Below, piece by piece: positions 1 to 8,408 of a DNA stretch of 35,833 nt (within the stretch, counting starts at the first letter, position 1; each line of letters starts with the position of its first letter). The stretch lies in assembly GCA_019075925.1 (NCBI GenBank), contig JAGXAC010000015.1:1-35833 (forward strand), in the 5' to 3' direction. The notes beneath the pieces were generated by a model that was not told the origin of the DNA, did no database searches, and saw only the letters and a list, made by a program, of their open reading frames with translations. The stretch comes from Hyphomicrobiales bacterium (GTDB taxonomy: Bacteria; Pseudomonadota; Alphaproteobacteria; Rhizobiales; Xanthobacteraceae). The position numbers and the translations under genes were made by a program.

Positions 1-870
1 CTCTACGTCGCCGGCATTTCCGGCTCGAACGACACCACCGGCAAGGATTGCGTGCGCTACGGCTTCCGCCAGGACTTCTACGGCCAGACCGCCGCCGCCG
101 CGATCGGTCCGGTGCTGGTGAAGAAGTTCGGCAAGAACCGCAAGGCCGCGTTCATGACGCCGGACTACACCTACGGTCACACCGTCACCAAGTCGGTGAA
201 CGACTATCTGACCAAGAACGGCGGCTGGACACAGGTGACCGACCAGGTGTCACCGCTCGGCACTCAGGACTTCAGCCAGTATCTGACCAACATCGCCAAT
301 TCGGGCGCCGAGTTCCTGATCAACGTAAACTGGGGCCGCGATGCGGTGCTGTCGACCCAGCAGGCGCATCAGTTCGGCCTCCTCCCGAAGATGACGCTTG
401 TCATCCCCTACCAGACTCCGTTCCTCGCCAAGGAAGTGGGTGCGGAAATCATGGGCGGAGTCCTCGCCGCCACCGACTTCTGGTGGACGCTCGAAGACAA
501 GTACCCGCTCGCCAAGATGTTCGTTGAGGACTTTTACAAGAAGTACAACTACCGGCCCGAATGGGGTGCCGAGAACGCCTATAACTCGATCACGGCATGG
601 GCGCGCATGGTGTCCGAGGCCGGCACCTTCTACCCGCCGGCTGTGATCAAGCAGTACGAGAAGGGCGAGACCTACGAATCCCTGGTCGGACCGGTCCACT
701 ACCGCCCGGAGGATCATCAGTGCGTGCGTCCGGTGATCATCGTCCAGGGCAAGCATCCGAAAGAGATGAAGAACCCCGAGGACTTCTGGCAGGTGCTCGA
801 AGTCGTCCCCGGCGCACCGCTCATGCAGGCGCCGGATGCGTTCGGCTGCCACCTCGGCGACTACACCTAA
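1..870 (+). CDS. ABC transporter substrate-binding protein, branched-chain amino acid/amide type (5' truncated)
   Basis: The frame is open from base 1, so the N-terminus, including any signal peptide and first lobe, lies outside the window; 289 residues remain. The visible part is the C-terminal two-thirds of a type I periplasmic binding protein of the HAAT (Liv) family. It shows the hinge and second-lobe pattern (a stretch like AAFMTPDYTYGH, then SGAEFLINVNWGRDAV, then a WGAENAYNSITAWARM helix). It should capture a small ligand in the periplasm and deliver it to the LivH/LivM-type permeases encoded next. It ends in TAA just before a strong hairpin. The ligand cannot be assigned: this family includes binders of amino acids, amides, urea and aromatic acids. 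Confident at family level only. Confidence 0.88.
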   Translation, partial: LYVAGISGSNDTTGKDCVRYGFRQDFYGQTAAAAIGPVLVKKFGKNRKAAFMTPDYTYGHTVTKSVNDYLTKNGGWTQVTDQVSPLGTQDFSQYLTNIANSGAEFLINVNWGRDAVLSTQQAHQFGLLPKMTLVIPYQTPFLAKEVGAEIMGGVLAATDFWWTLEDKYPLAKMFVEDFYKKYNYRPEWGAENAYNSITAWARMVSEAGTFYPPAVIKQYEKGETYESLVGPVHYRPEDHQCVRPVIIVQGKHPKEMKNPEDFWQVLEVVPGAPLMQAPDAFGCHLGDYT

Positions 871-878
871 GCCGACGA

Positions 879-913
879 GTACCTTCTCCGCATCGTTGGT
901 GCGGAGAAGGTAC
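879..913 (+). terminator. Strong stem-loop after the binding-protein gene (terminator or mRNA stabiliser)
   Basis: A perfect 14-bp inverted repeat (arms 879-892 and 900-913, 7-nt loop) begins 8 nt after the stop codon. It is followed by ATTTATT rather than a clean T-run. In Liv-type operons such hairpins often separate the abundant binding protein from the less expressed permease genes. This one may partly terminate transcription or protect the upstream mRNA 3' end. Confidence 0.7.
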
Positions 914-1077
914 ATTTATTCAGTCCTGGTCGGGTCCCAAGACGCAAAGCGTCAGCCTTCGCTTCTTGCGGCCCGGCCATTTGCCTATTGCTAGATCGTG
1001 GGAATTCCCGGCATAAAAGTCGTCAAGACGGTGGCCGGGCGACGACGAATGCATCACGGCAGATTGCGGATCGCAAC

Positions 1078-1953
1078 GTGATCAACTGGGGCAATTTCAT
1101 TTCGCAATGCTTCAACGGGCTGGTGCTCGGCGCGTTGCTTGCATTGATTTCATCCGGACTGACGATCATCTACGGCACGCTTGGCGTCCTCAATCTGGCG
1201 CACGGGGCGATGTTCATGCTCGGCGGCTATGCCGGCTGGCTCGCCTATGCCTACACCGGTTCGTTCATCGTCGCCGTCATTACCGGCTCGCTGTTCGGGA
1301 TGCTGGTCGGCGTGGCGACGGAGCGTATCGTCATCCGTCACTTCTATTCGCGGCCGCACGAGGATCAGTTGCTGGTCACTTTCGGTCTCGGCATCGTATT
1401 CGTCGAGGTCGTCCGCTTCTTCTTTGGCAGTCTGTCGAAGATGGTACCGCCGCCGGCCGGTCTGGTGGGGATCACCCCGCTCGGCTTCATGTTCTACCCG
1501 ACCTACCGGCTGGCGCTACTCGGCATTGTCGCGGTCGCGCTGATCGCACTCTATATCGTGCTCTATCGCACCCGCATCGGCATGATCGTGCGCGCCGGAA
1601 TCGAAGATTCCGTAATGGTCGATTCGCTGGGCATCGACGTCTACAAGGTTTTCATGCTGGTGTTCGGCATCGGCGCCATGGCCGCCGGCTTCGCCGGCAT
1701 CGTCAACGCACCGGTGGTTTCGATCGCTCCCGATGTCGGCGAGGGAATCCTGGTGCAGACCTTCGTGGTCGTCGTCATCGGCGGCGTCGGATCGTTTCCG
1801 GGCGCCGTGCTGGGCGGCTTCGTTGCCGGCGAGATCGTCAGCATCACGTCGATGTTCAATCCCGCCTATTCTTACATCATGCTTTTCGTGGCGATGACGC
1901 TGGTGTTGGTGCTTCGTCCCTACGGCCTGCTCGGTACCGCCGGCCGCGAATGA
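1078..1953 (+). CDS. livH: Branched-chain amino acid-type ABC transporter permease, LivH family
   Basis: This is an integral inner-membrane permease of a HAAT importer. With the chosen GTG start it has 291 residues, the usual length of LivH. The frame is open further upstream to a TTG at 988, but that extension is hydrophilic and not LivH-like, while the sequence from 1078 (INWGNFISQCFNGLVLG) is a typical LivH N-terminus. Family features include a GLTIIYGTLGVLNLAHGAMF segment near residues 24-43 and a glycine-rich VVVVIGGVGSFPGAVLGG segment near residues 225-245, with about eight hydrophobic spans. It should pair with the LivM half of the next gene. The ribosome-binding site is weak, so the start is moderately certain. 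Confidence 0.88.
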   Translation: MINWGNFISQCFNGLVLGALLALISSGLTIIYGTLGVLNLAHGAMFMLGGYAGWLAYAYTGSFIVAVITGSLFGMLVGVATERIVIRHFYSRPHEDQLLVTFGLGIVFVEVVRFFFGSLSKMVPPPAGLVGITPLGFMFYPTYRLALLGIVAVALIALYIVLYRTRIGMIVRAGIEDSVMVDSLGIDVYKVFMLVFGIGAMAAGFAGIVNAPVVSIAPDVGEGILVQTFVVVVIGGVGSFPGAVLGGFVAGEIVSITSMFNPAYSYIMLFVAMTLVLVLRPYGLLGTAGRE

Positions 1954-1963
1954 ACGCGAACAC

Positions 1964-3817
1964 GTGATGCGCAGCCAACGTCCATTCCTGATCGAGGCGC
2001 TGACGGCAATCGGGCTGATCGCCGCTCCATTCGTCCTGCCCTATCTCGCCTTCACGCCGACGACGATGAGCCGCATCGTTGTCTGGGGCCTGTTCGGCAT
2101 CGGCTTCGACATCCTGTTCGGATTTACCGGGCTGCTGTCGTTCGGCCAATCGGCGTTCTACGGCACCGGCGGCATGGTCGCGGCCTATCTGCTCATCCGA
2201 ATGGGCTTTCCGTCCGTCGTGCTCGCAGTGATCATCGGCATGATCGTGGCGGCCGTCGTCGGCTACCTGATCGGGTTGATCGCACTGCGGCGCACCGGCA
2301 TCTATTTCGCGATGATCACGGTCGCGATCGCCGAGGTCTTCTACTTTGTCGAGTTCAATCCGCTGGCGGAATACACCGGCGGCGAGAATGGCCTGCCCGG
2401 CGTGCCGACACCGAAGCTTCCGCTCGGCTTCACCACTATTCATTTCGATACGGACTGGAAGCTCTACGCGTTTTTCGGGTTCTGGTATTTCATCGGCATC
2501 GTCATAGCGCTGCGCATCGTGCGCTCCCCGGTTGGCGTCATCTTCAGCGCCATCCGCGATAATCCGCTGCGAGCGGCGGCGGTCGGCCACAACGTACACG
2601 GCTACAAGCTCACGGCCTTTGTAATCGCCGCCGCTTACGCCGGATTTGCCGGCGGCCTGCTGGGCGTGTTGCAGGGGTTCATGCCGCCGGAGGCATTTAC
2701 ATTCGATACGTCGGGTCAACTGGTCATCCAGACCGCGATCGGCGGCGCCGGTACGCTGTTCGGGCCGCTGCTCGGCGCGACCGTGTGGCTCTATCTCAGC
2801 GACTTCTTCCAAAATACTTTGCATCTCGGCGCGACCTGGAAGCTCGTGCTCGGCGTCGTCTTCGTGCTGCTGGTTTGCTTCCTGCGCCGCGGATTGATCG
2901 GCGGCATCAAGGATCTCTACGAGCTCGTGGTCCGGCCGGCGCCGAAAGACGCCGCGGCGGCGGCCAGTCCGGGCGCCGCCGGCGCATCAGGCAAAACATC
3001 CGGCGAAATCCGCGTGGCGGCGCCGACGCCGCGCCGTCCGCGCGCGGCCGACACCATTTCCGGCCCGATCCTGGAAGCGATCGACTTGACCAAACGCTAT
3101 GACGGCCTCATCGCCAACAGCGACATCAATTTTTCCGTGCGCAGCGGCGAAGTGCGCGGAATCATCGGCCCCAACGGTGCCGGCAAGACGACGTTCTTCC
3201 GGATGCTAACCTGCGAGGTGCCGCCCACGTCCGGCAAGATCACGTTCGAAGGCCACGATATCACCGGCAAAAGCGTGACCGACGTGTGCCAGCTCGGCTT
3301 GACCAAGAGCTACCAGGTCAACCAGCTCTTCACCCGGCTCACAGTGCGCCAGAATCTGACGATTTCGGCATTGGCGGAACGGCGCGGAAAATTCCGGCTC
3401 GACCTGTTCAAGCACATCCGGAAAATTCGCGGTCTGACCGAGCAGGTCGAGCATACCCTCGACCTCGTCAACCTGACCGGCCGCGCCGATGTGCCGGTGT
3501 CGGCGCTCGCCTACGGCGAAAAGCGGCGACTGGAGATCGGACTCGCGCTGGCGAGTTCGCCGAGTCTGCTGCTGCTCGACGAACCGCTCGCCGGCATGAG
3601 TCCGAGCGAACGCGCCGAAACGGTCAAGCTGCTGAAATCGATCGCGCACGGCCGTACCATGGTCGTTATCGATCACGACATGGATTCGCTGTTCGAAGTG
3701 GTGGAGCGTATCACCGTATTGCAGGAAGGCCGGGTGCTGGTCGAAGGCACGCCGGAAGAGATCAAGAGCAACACGGCCGTGCAAGAAGCTTATCTCGGCG
3801 GAGTGGTCGCAGCATGA
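1964..3817 (+). CDS. Fused ABC transporter permease-ATPase (LivM-LivG fusion)
   Basis: A single 616-617-residue chain joins two normally separate HAAT subunits. Residues 1 to about 325 form a LivM-like permease (TGLLSFGQSAFYGTGG near residue 55; SPVGVIFSAIRDNPLRA near residue 190; IGGAGTLFGPLLGA near residue 260). An Ala/Pro/Arg-rich linker of about 40 residues follows. The LivG-type ATPase occupies about 368-617, with Walker A GPNGAGKTT near residue 400, signature LAYGEKR near 512 and Walker B LLLLDEP near 535. Translation starts at GTG 1964 or ATG 1967, 10-13 nt after livH. Its stop overlaps the start of livF (ATGA), implying coupled translation. The same fusion occurs in the second transporter of this window. 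Confidence 0.92.
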   Translation: MMRSQRPFLIEALTAIGLIAAPFVLPYLAFTPTTMSRIVVWGLFGIGFDILFGFTGLLSFGQSAFYGTGGMVAAYLLIRMGFPSVVLAVIIGMIVAAVVGYLIGLIALRRTGIYFAMITVAIAEVFYFVEFNPLAEYTGGENGLPGVPTPKLPLGFTTIHFDTDWKLYAFFGFWYFIGIVIALRIVRSPVGVIFSAIRDNPLRAAAVGHNVHGYKLTAFVIAAAYAGFAGGLLGVLQGFMPPEAFTFDTSGQLVIQTAIGGAGTLFGPLLGATVWLYLSDFFQNTLHLGATWKLVLGVVFVLLVCFLRRGLIGGIKDLYELVVRPAPKDAAAAASPGAAGASGKTSGEIRVAAPTPRRPRAADTISGPILEAIDLTKRYDGLIANSDINFSVRSGEVRGIIGPNGAGKTTFFRMLTCEVPPTSGKITFEGHDITGKSVTDVCQLGLTKSYQVNQLFTRLTVRQNLTISALAERRGKFRLDLFKHIRKIRGLTEQVEHTLDLVNLTGRADVPVSALAYGEKRRLEIGLALASSPSLLLLDEPLAGMSPSERAETVKLLKSIAHGRTMVVIDHDMDSLFEVVERITVLQEGRVLVEGTPEEIKSNTAVQEAYLGGVVAA

Positions 3818-4512
3818 GCCTGCTCGAGGTCAAGGGCCTGAACACGTACTACGCCGACTCCCACATCCTGTTCGACGTGGCGCTCACGGTCGAGCGCAAC
3901 GAGGTCGTCGCGCTGCTCGGCCGCAACGGCGCCGGCAAGAGCACGACATTGAAAAGCCTGATGGGCGTCGTGACGCCGCGCGCCGGCTCGATCATGTTCG
4001 ATGGCGTCGAAATTGCCGGGAAAAAGAGTCACGATATTGCGGTGGCCGGCATGCAGCTCGTCCATGAAGATCGCCGCATCTTCGGCAGCCTGAACGTCGA
4101 AGAAAATCTCATTCTTGCCGGACTGACCGCCGCGAACCGTTGGCCGCTGGAACGGATTTACGCGATGTTTCCCCGGCTGAAGGAGCGGCGGCTGAGCCGC
4201 GGCACGCACCTGTCCGGCGGCGAGCAGCAAATGCTGGCGATTGCGCGCGCGCTGGTGCGCGAGCCGAAGATTCTGCTGCTCGACGAGCCGTTCGAGGGCT
4301 TGGCGCCGATCATCGTGCGCGATCTGCTGACCACCTGCCGCAAGCTGGCGGAGGCCGGCCAGACGATCCTGATCGTCGAGCAAAACGTTTCCGCCGCCAT
4401 GACGCTTGCCCACCGCGTCTATGTCCTCAACAACGGCTATATCGTGGATACCTTGACCGCCGCGGCGGTGCACGACCGGCCCGAAATGTTGCACCGCCAT
4501 CTCGGCGTCTAA
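3814..4512 (+). CDS. livF: Branched-chain amino acid-type ABC transporter ATP-binding protein, LivF family
   Basis: This 232-residue cytoplasmic ATPase is the second nucleotide-binding subunit of importer 1. It begins at ATG 3814, overlapping the end of the LivM-LivG gene by four bases. All nucleotide-binding motifs are intact: Walker A GRNGAGKST near residue 37, signature LSGGEQQ near residue 133 and Walker B ILLLDEP near residue 153, followed by an EGLAP D-loop and a VEQN switch region. Length and motif order are those of LivF. The frame continues open upstream inside the preceding gene, but the four-base overlap and the homologous start support 3814. It completes a binding protein, two-permease, two-ATPase set. 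Confidence 0.93.
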   Translation: MSLLEVKGLNTYYADSHILFDVALTVERNEVVALLGRNGAGKSTTLKSLMGVVTPRAGSIMFDGVEIAGKKSHDIAVAGMQLVHEDRRIFGSLNVEENLILAGLTAANRWPLERIYAMFPRLKERRLSRGTHLSGGEQQMLAIARALVREPKILLLDEPFEGLAPIIVRDLLTTCRKLAEAGQTILIVEQNVSAAMTLAHRVYVLNNGYIVDTLTAAAVHDRPEMLHRHLGV

Positions 4513-4541
4513 AAGTCCCGGACGGGGCGACCGGGCGCCTG

Positions 4542-4578
4542 GCAAATTGATCCCTGCAAATTGATCCCTGCAAATTGA
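4542..4578 (+). repeat. 14-bp tandem repeat, about 2.6 copies
   Basis: The unit gcaaattgatccct occurs at 4542-4555 and 4556-4569 and is followed by a partial third copy at 4570-4578 (gcaaattga). The block is AT-richer than its surroundings and lies between livF and the amidase gene, 70 to 106 bp before the amidase start. It could be an iterated protein-binding site or a slippage product. Confidence 0.9.
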
Positions 4579-4647
4579 CAAGACGTGCCGATCGGACCGA
4601 CGCTGGCGTCTGGCCGCCGGGGCGCGGCCGCCCGGAGGCTCTCTGCC

Positions 4648-6243
4648 ATGACGACCATTGACGTTGGCACGGCTGCACGGCAAACGCCGACTCTTCGGGA
4701 TCTTTCGGCACGCGAAATCGTCCGCCGTATTGCCGCCGGTGAACTGTCCTCAACCGAAGCCGTCGAATACTTCGTCGCGCGCCTGAAAACCGTCAACGGT
4801 GCGCTCAACGCCGTCACCGCCGATTTGTCCGAAAGCGCGCGCAAGACCGCCGCCGATGTCGACAAGGCGCGATCGCGCGGTGAAAAACTCCCGCCGCTCG
4901 CCGGCCTTCCGGTGACCATCAAGGAATGCTTCGATCTCGTCGGCACGGCGACGACCTATGGTTTAACGACGCGCCGCAGCGACATCGAGCGCACCGACGA
5001 CCCCTACGTCGCCGCGTTGCGCGCCGCCGGCGCGATACCGATTGCCAAAACCAATCTGCCGCAGCTCATGTTCTATACGGAAACCGACAATCCGCTGTAC
5101 GGACGCACCAACAATCCGTGGGACCTGGAACGGTCATGCGGCGGGTCGAGCGGTGGCGAGGCGGCGGTGATCGGCGCCGGCGCGTCGCCATTTGGCCTCG
5201 GCAACGATATCGGCGGTTCATTGCGCATACCCGCGGCGTTTTGCGCAATAACGTCGATACGACCGACGGCGGGGCGCCTGCCCGATCATTGCGCGCACGG
5301 ACTGCCGGTCGGCCAGACCGGCATCGTCAGCCAAGTCGGCCCGATGGCGCGATACGTCGAAGACCTGGTCATGGGATTGCGCGTGCTCGACCGCGCACGC
5401 GATCCGTTGGTCGATCCGGGACCGGAATTCGGCGATCCCTCCGGCGTCGACTTGAGCCGCGTGCGCTTTGCGACTTTTACCGACGACGGCGAATTTCCGG
5501 TTGCGCCGGCGGTCAAACGCGCGGTCGCCGAGGCGGCGCAATTCCTGAGCGCGGCCGGCGCGACGGCGGCCGACTGGAAGCCACCACCGCTGAGCCGCGC
5601 AACCGATCTGTTATTTGCCGCCCTCTCCGGCGACGCCGCCGCAAGCCATCGGCGACTGTTGCGCGGCAATAGCGTCGACCGGCGACTGCGCCCGTTACTG
5701 CTGATCGCGGCAATGCCGCTGTGGCTGCGGAGCGTAGCCGGCCTCGCTCTCGACGGCCTCGGCCAGCGGCGCTTGGCGCGCAACCTGCGCCGCTTTGCGC
5801 CTGGTACGGCCGACGCGTATTGGCTGGCGGTGGAGGCGATCGCGAATTTCCGCCGTGAGATAGTGTGCTCTCTCGACGATGCCGGCGGCGGTCCGGTCGA
5901 TCTTATTCTTTGTCCCGCTCATGCGTTGCCGCCGATCCGGCATGGCGCCACCGAGATGATGCCGATGGCGGGCGCCTATGTTCCGCTTGCCAATGTCACC
6001 GGTTTCCCGGCGGGCGTGGTGCCGGTCACCCGCGTGCGCGCAAATGAAGAGAGCGGCCGCCCACCCAGCCGCGACCTGATCGAGCGGGTGGCGCGCGAAA
6101 CCGAGCGCGGCAGCGCCGGCTTGCCGATCGCCGTCCAAGTCATCGCCCGGCCCTGGCGTGACCATCTTGCGCTCGCCGCGATGGCGCAGATCGAAGCCGC
6201 AGCGCGGAAGCAGCCGGATTATCCGGCGAGGCCGCCGCTGTGA
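4648..6243 (+). CDS. Amidase signature family hydrolase
   Basis: A 531-residue amidase-signature enzyme that hydrolyses a carboxamide C-N bond. The Ser-cisSer-Lys triad is visible: Lys92 in VTIKECFD, cis-Ser167 in CGGSSGGE and nucleophile Ser191 in GNDIGGSLRIP. The 24-residue gap between the two serines is the family spacing. ATG 4648 is preferred over the upstream GTG 4585 because a GGAGG ribosome-binding site lies 9 nt before it and the intervening stretch is Arg/Ala-rich filler. The C-terminal part (from about residue 420) has the usual substrate-pocket segment ILCPAHALPP. It overlaps the aldehyde dehydrogenase gene (GTGA), so the two are probably co-translated. The substrate is unknown; fatty-acid amide, aryl amide and Glu-tRNA amidotransferase-like relatives all share this fold. 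Confidence 0.92.
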   Translation: MTTIDVGTAARQTPTLRDLSAREIVRRIAAGELSSTEAVEYFVARLKTVNGALNAVTADLSESARKTAADVDKARSRGEKLPPLAGLPVTIKECFDLVGTATTYGLTTRRSDIERTDDPYVAALRAAGAIPIAKTNLPQLMFYTETDNPLYGRTNNPWDLERSCGGSSGGEAAVIGAGASPFGLGNDIGGSLRIPAAFCAITSIRPTAGRLPDHCAHGLPVGQTGIVSQVGPMARYVEDLVMGLRVLDRARDPLVDPGPEFGDPSGVDLSRVRFATFTDDGEFPVAPAVKRAVAEAAQFLSAAGATAADWKPPPLSRATDLLFAALSGDAAASHRRLLRGNSVDRRLRPLLLIAAMPLWLRSVAGLALDGLGQRRLARNLRRFAPGTADAYWLAVEAIANFRREIVCSLDDAGGGPVDLILCPAHALPPIRHGATEMMPMAGAYVPLANVTGFPAGVVPVTRVRANEESGRPPSRDLIERVARETERGSAGLPIAVQVIARPWRDHLALAAMAQIEAAARKQPDYPARPPL

Positions 6244-7673
6244 GCGCACCGCTCGGCGGGGCGACGCTTGCCGGCGCCAATATGCGCGCGACTTTCGACG
6301 CGCACCGCGCGGCCTTTCTGCGCGACGGCGCACCATCGCAGCGCGCGCGGCTCGCCGATCTGAAAAAGCTCGGTGACGCTATCGGCCGCAACGTCGATCG
6401 CCTCGCGGCGGCCATCTCCGCCGACTTCGGCAACCGCTCGCGCCACGAAACCGAGCTCGCCGAGATATTCCCCATCCAGACCGCCATTCGTCACGCGCGG
6501 CGGCATCTTTCCGCCTGGATGGCGCCGCAGCCCGTATCGGTCCCGCTCGAATTGATGCCGGCGGGCGCACGGATTCTTTATCAGCCGGTCGGCGTCGTCG
6601 GCATCATCAGCCCGTGGAACTATCCGCTCAATCTCGCCATCGTTCCGATGGTGGCCGCGCTGGCCGCGGGCAACCGGGTGATGCTGAAGCCCTCCGAACT
6701 CACGCCGCGCACCTCGGATTTGATGGCCGAGTTGCTGGCCGGTGTTTTTCCGCACGATCAGGTCGCAACCGTCGTCGGCGGTCCCGACATCGGCCAGGCC
6801 TTCGCGCGGCTGCCGTTCGATCATCTGCTCTATACCGGATCGACCGCCGTCGGCCGGCTGGTGATGCAGGCCGCCGCCGAAAATCTGACGCCGGTGACGC
6901 TCGAGCTTGGCGGCAAGTCACCCTGCATCGTCGGCGAGGACGCGGCGTTGCCGAGCACCGTCGAGAGTATCGTATACGGCAAGCTCCTGAATGCCGGCCA
7001 GACCTGTATCGCTCCGGATTATGTGCTTTTGCCCGAGCGCAAGCTTGACGAATTCATCGCGCTGGCTGTCGACGCGGTCGAGAAATTCTATCCGACGCTG
7101 GCCGGCAACAACGATTACACGTCGATCATCAACGAGCGGCATTACCGGCGCATCGTCGGTTACGTGGCGGACGCCAGGGCCGCCGGCGCCCGCGTCGTCG
7201 AAATCAATGCGGCACAGGAAGTGCTGCCGGCGGACGGACGCAAGCTGCCGCCAATGCTGGTGATCGAGCCCGGCGATGACCTTGCGATCATGCGCGAGGA
7301 AATCTTCGGTCCGGTGCTGCCGGTCAAGACGTATCGCCGGCTCGACGAGGCGATCGCTTACGTCAACGCGCGGCCGCACCCGCTGGCGCTTTACTATTTC
7401 GGCGGCGCCGGCACGCGTGACGAGGTATTGCGCAAAACAATATCCGGCGGCGCCTCCGTCAATACCACCTTGTTTCATTTTGCGGCGGAGAACCTGCCGT
7501 TTGGCGGCATCGGCCCGTCCGGGATCGGCGCCTATCACGGCGAGTTCGGCTTTCAGACCTTCTCGCACCGCAAAGGCGTCTTCCTGCAAAGCCGCATCAA
7601 CGGCGCGCGTTTGCTTTATCCGCCGTTCGGATGGCTGACCGAGCTGATCCTCAAGATTCTTAAGCGCGGATGA
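6240..7673 (+). CDS. Aldehyde dehydrogenase, coniferyl-aldehyde dehydrogenase-like
   Basis: A 477-residue NAD(P)-dependent aldehyde dehydrogenase oxidising an aldehyde to its acid. General base Glu222 (TLELGGKSP) and nucleophile Cys256 (NAGQTCIAPDYV) are present with the standard 34-residue spacing. PWNYPLNL near residue 122 forms the N-terminal cofactor region. The short length, the CIAPDYV context and a C-terminal amphipathic tail (LILKILKRG) match the coniferyl/long-chain aldehyde dehydrogenase branch. The start is either GTG 6240, overlapping the amidase stop, or ATG 6282, which would give a 463-residue protein. Coupling to the amidase suggests a shared catabolic route, but the true aldehyde is not determinable. 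Confidence 0.92.
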   Translation: MSAPLGGATLAGANMRATFDAHRAAFLRDGAPSQRARLADLKKLGDAIGRNVDRLAAAISADFGNRSRHETELAEIFPIQTAIRHARRHLSAWMAPQPVSVPLELMPAGARILYQPVGVVGIISPWNYPLNLAIVPMVAALAAGNRVMLKPSELTPRTSDLMAELLAGVFPHDQVATVVGGPDIGQAFARLPFDHLLYTGSTAVGRLVMQAAAENLTPVTLELGGKSPCIVGEDAALPSTVESIVYGKLLNAGQTCIAPDYVLLPERKLDEFIALAVDAVEKFYPTLAGNNDYTSIINERHYRRIVGYVADARAAGARVVEINAAQEVLPADGRKLPPMLVIEPGDDLAIMREEIFGPVLPVKTYRRLDEAIAYVNARPHPLALYYFGGAGTRDEVLRKTISGGASVNTTLFHFAAENLPFGGIGPSGIGAYHGEFGFQTFSHRKGVFLQSRINGARLLYPPFGWLTELILKILKRG

Positions 7674-7682
7674 CGGCGGATG

Positions 7683-7703
7683 CGCGCCGGTCTTTCCGGC
7701 GCG
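7683..7703. terminator. Hairpin between convergent genes
   Basis: A perfect 8-bp GC-rich stem (7683-7690 with 7696-7703, loop tcttt) sits between the convergent aldehyde dehydrogenase and livF genes. It lacks a T-run on either strand, so it may be a weak bidirectional terminator or only an mRNA end structure. Confidence 0.5.
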
Positions 7704-7713
7704 GACGCGAAGT

Positions 7714-8406
7714 CTAGACGATCAGCAAATCGAGAAAGCGCTCGTCGGCGCCGAGCGTCGCCGATGCGCCGGCTGCCACCACTTCGCCCCGCTGCATGAC
7801 CATGACTCGTTCGCAAATGCGCATGGCAAGGTTCGGGTTCTGGTCGACCAGGATCAAGGCCAATCCGCCGTCGCGCGTTACGTTGACGAGTGCCTCCGCG
7901 AGCGCCTGGACGATCGAGGGTTGCAAGCCTTGCGACAGCTCGTCGATGATCAAGAGGCGCGGTTCCGTCGCCAGCGCTCGGGCGATGGCAAGTTGCTGCT
8001 GCTGGCCGCCTGAAAGCGTGCCGGCCGGCTGTGCGGTGCGATGCGCGAGATCGGGAAACAGCGCATAGACATCGCGCTCGTTTTTCCGATAGGCGGAGAG
8101 CCGCGCCAGCTCGATGTTTTCGGCTACGGTCAAGCGCGGGAAGACGCCGCGGTCGTCGGGAACGTAGGTGATTCCCAATTGCGCCAACGCGCGCGGGCTG
8201 CGGGCCGGCAACGGCTCGCCGTCGACCTTGACTTCGCCGGTAAAACGGTCGGCCAACCCGACCAATGTGCGCAGCAACGTCGTCTTGCCGACGCCATTGC
8301 GGCCGAGCACCGCCAGCGTTTCGCCGGCACCGAGTTCGAACGATATGTCTTTGACGATATGGATCGCCCCGTAGCCGCCGCCGACATCGTTAGCCGTGAA
8401 CAACAT
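7714..8406 (-). CDS. livF: Branched-chain amino acid-type ABC transporter ATP-binding protein, LivF family (system 2)
   Basis: A 230-residue cytoplasmic ATPase, last gene of the leftward importer operon. Walker A is GRNGVGKTT near residue 36, the signature is LSGGQQQQ near residue 132 and Walker B is LLIIDE near residue 153, followed by LSQGLQP. VDQN replaces the more common VEQN near the switch histidine region. It starts at ATG 8406, two bases after the stop of the LivM-LivG fusion. The longer frame that is open upstream is only read-through inside that gene. It is clearly diverged from the LivF of system 1, so the two systems are probably not a recent duplication. Confidence 0.92.
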   Translation of the reverse strand: MLFTANDVGGGYGAIHIVKDISFELGAGETLAVLGRNGVGKTTLLRTLVGLADRFTGEVKVDGEPLPARSPRALAQLGITYVPDDRGVFPRLTVAENIELARLSAYRKNERDVYALFPDLAHRTAQPAGTLSGGQQQQLAIARALATEPRLLIIDELSQGLQPSIVQALAEALVNVTRDGGLALILVDQNPNLAMRICERVMVMQRGEVVAAGASATLGADERFLDLLIV

Positions 8407-8408
8407 GA

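Noticed and set aside
1000-1009. Palindrome gggaattccc upstream of livH (system 1)
   Set aside because: A 10-bp palindrome is expected many times by chance in a window this size and it has no supporting context.
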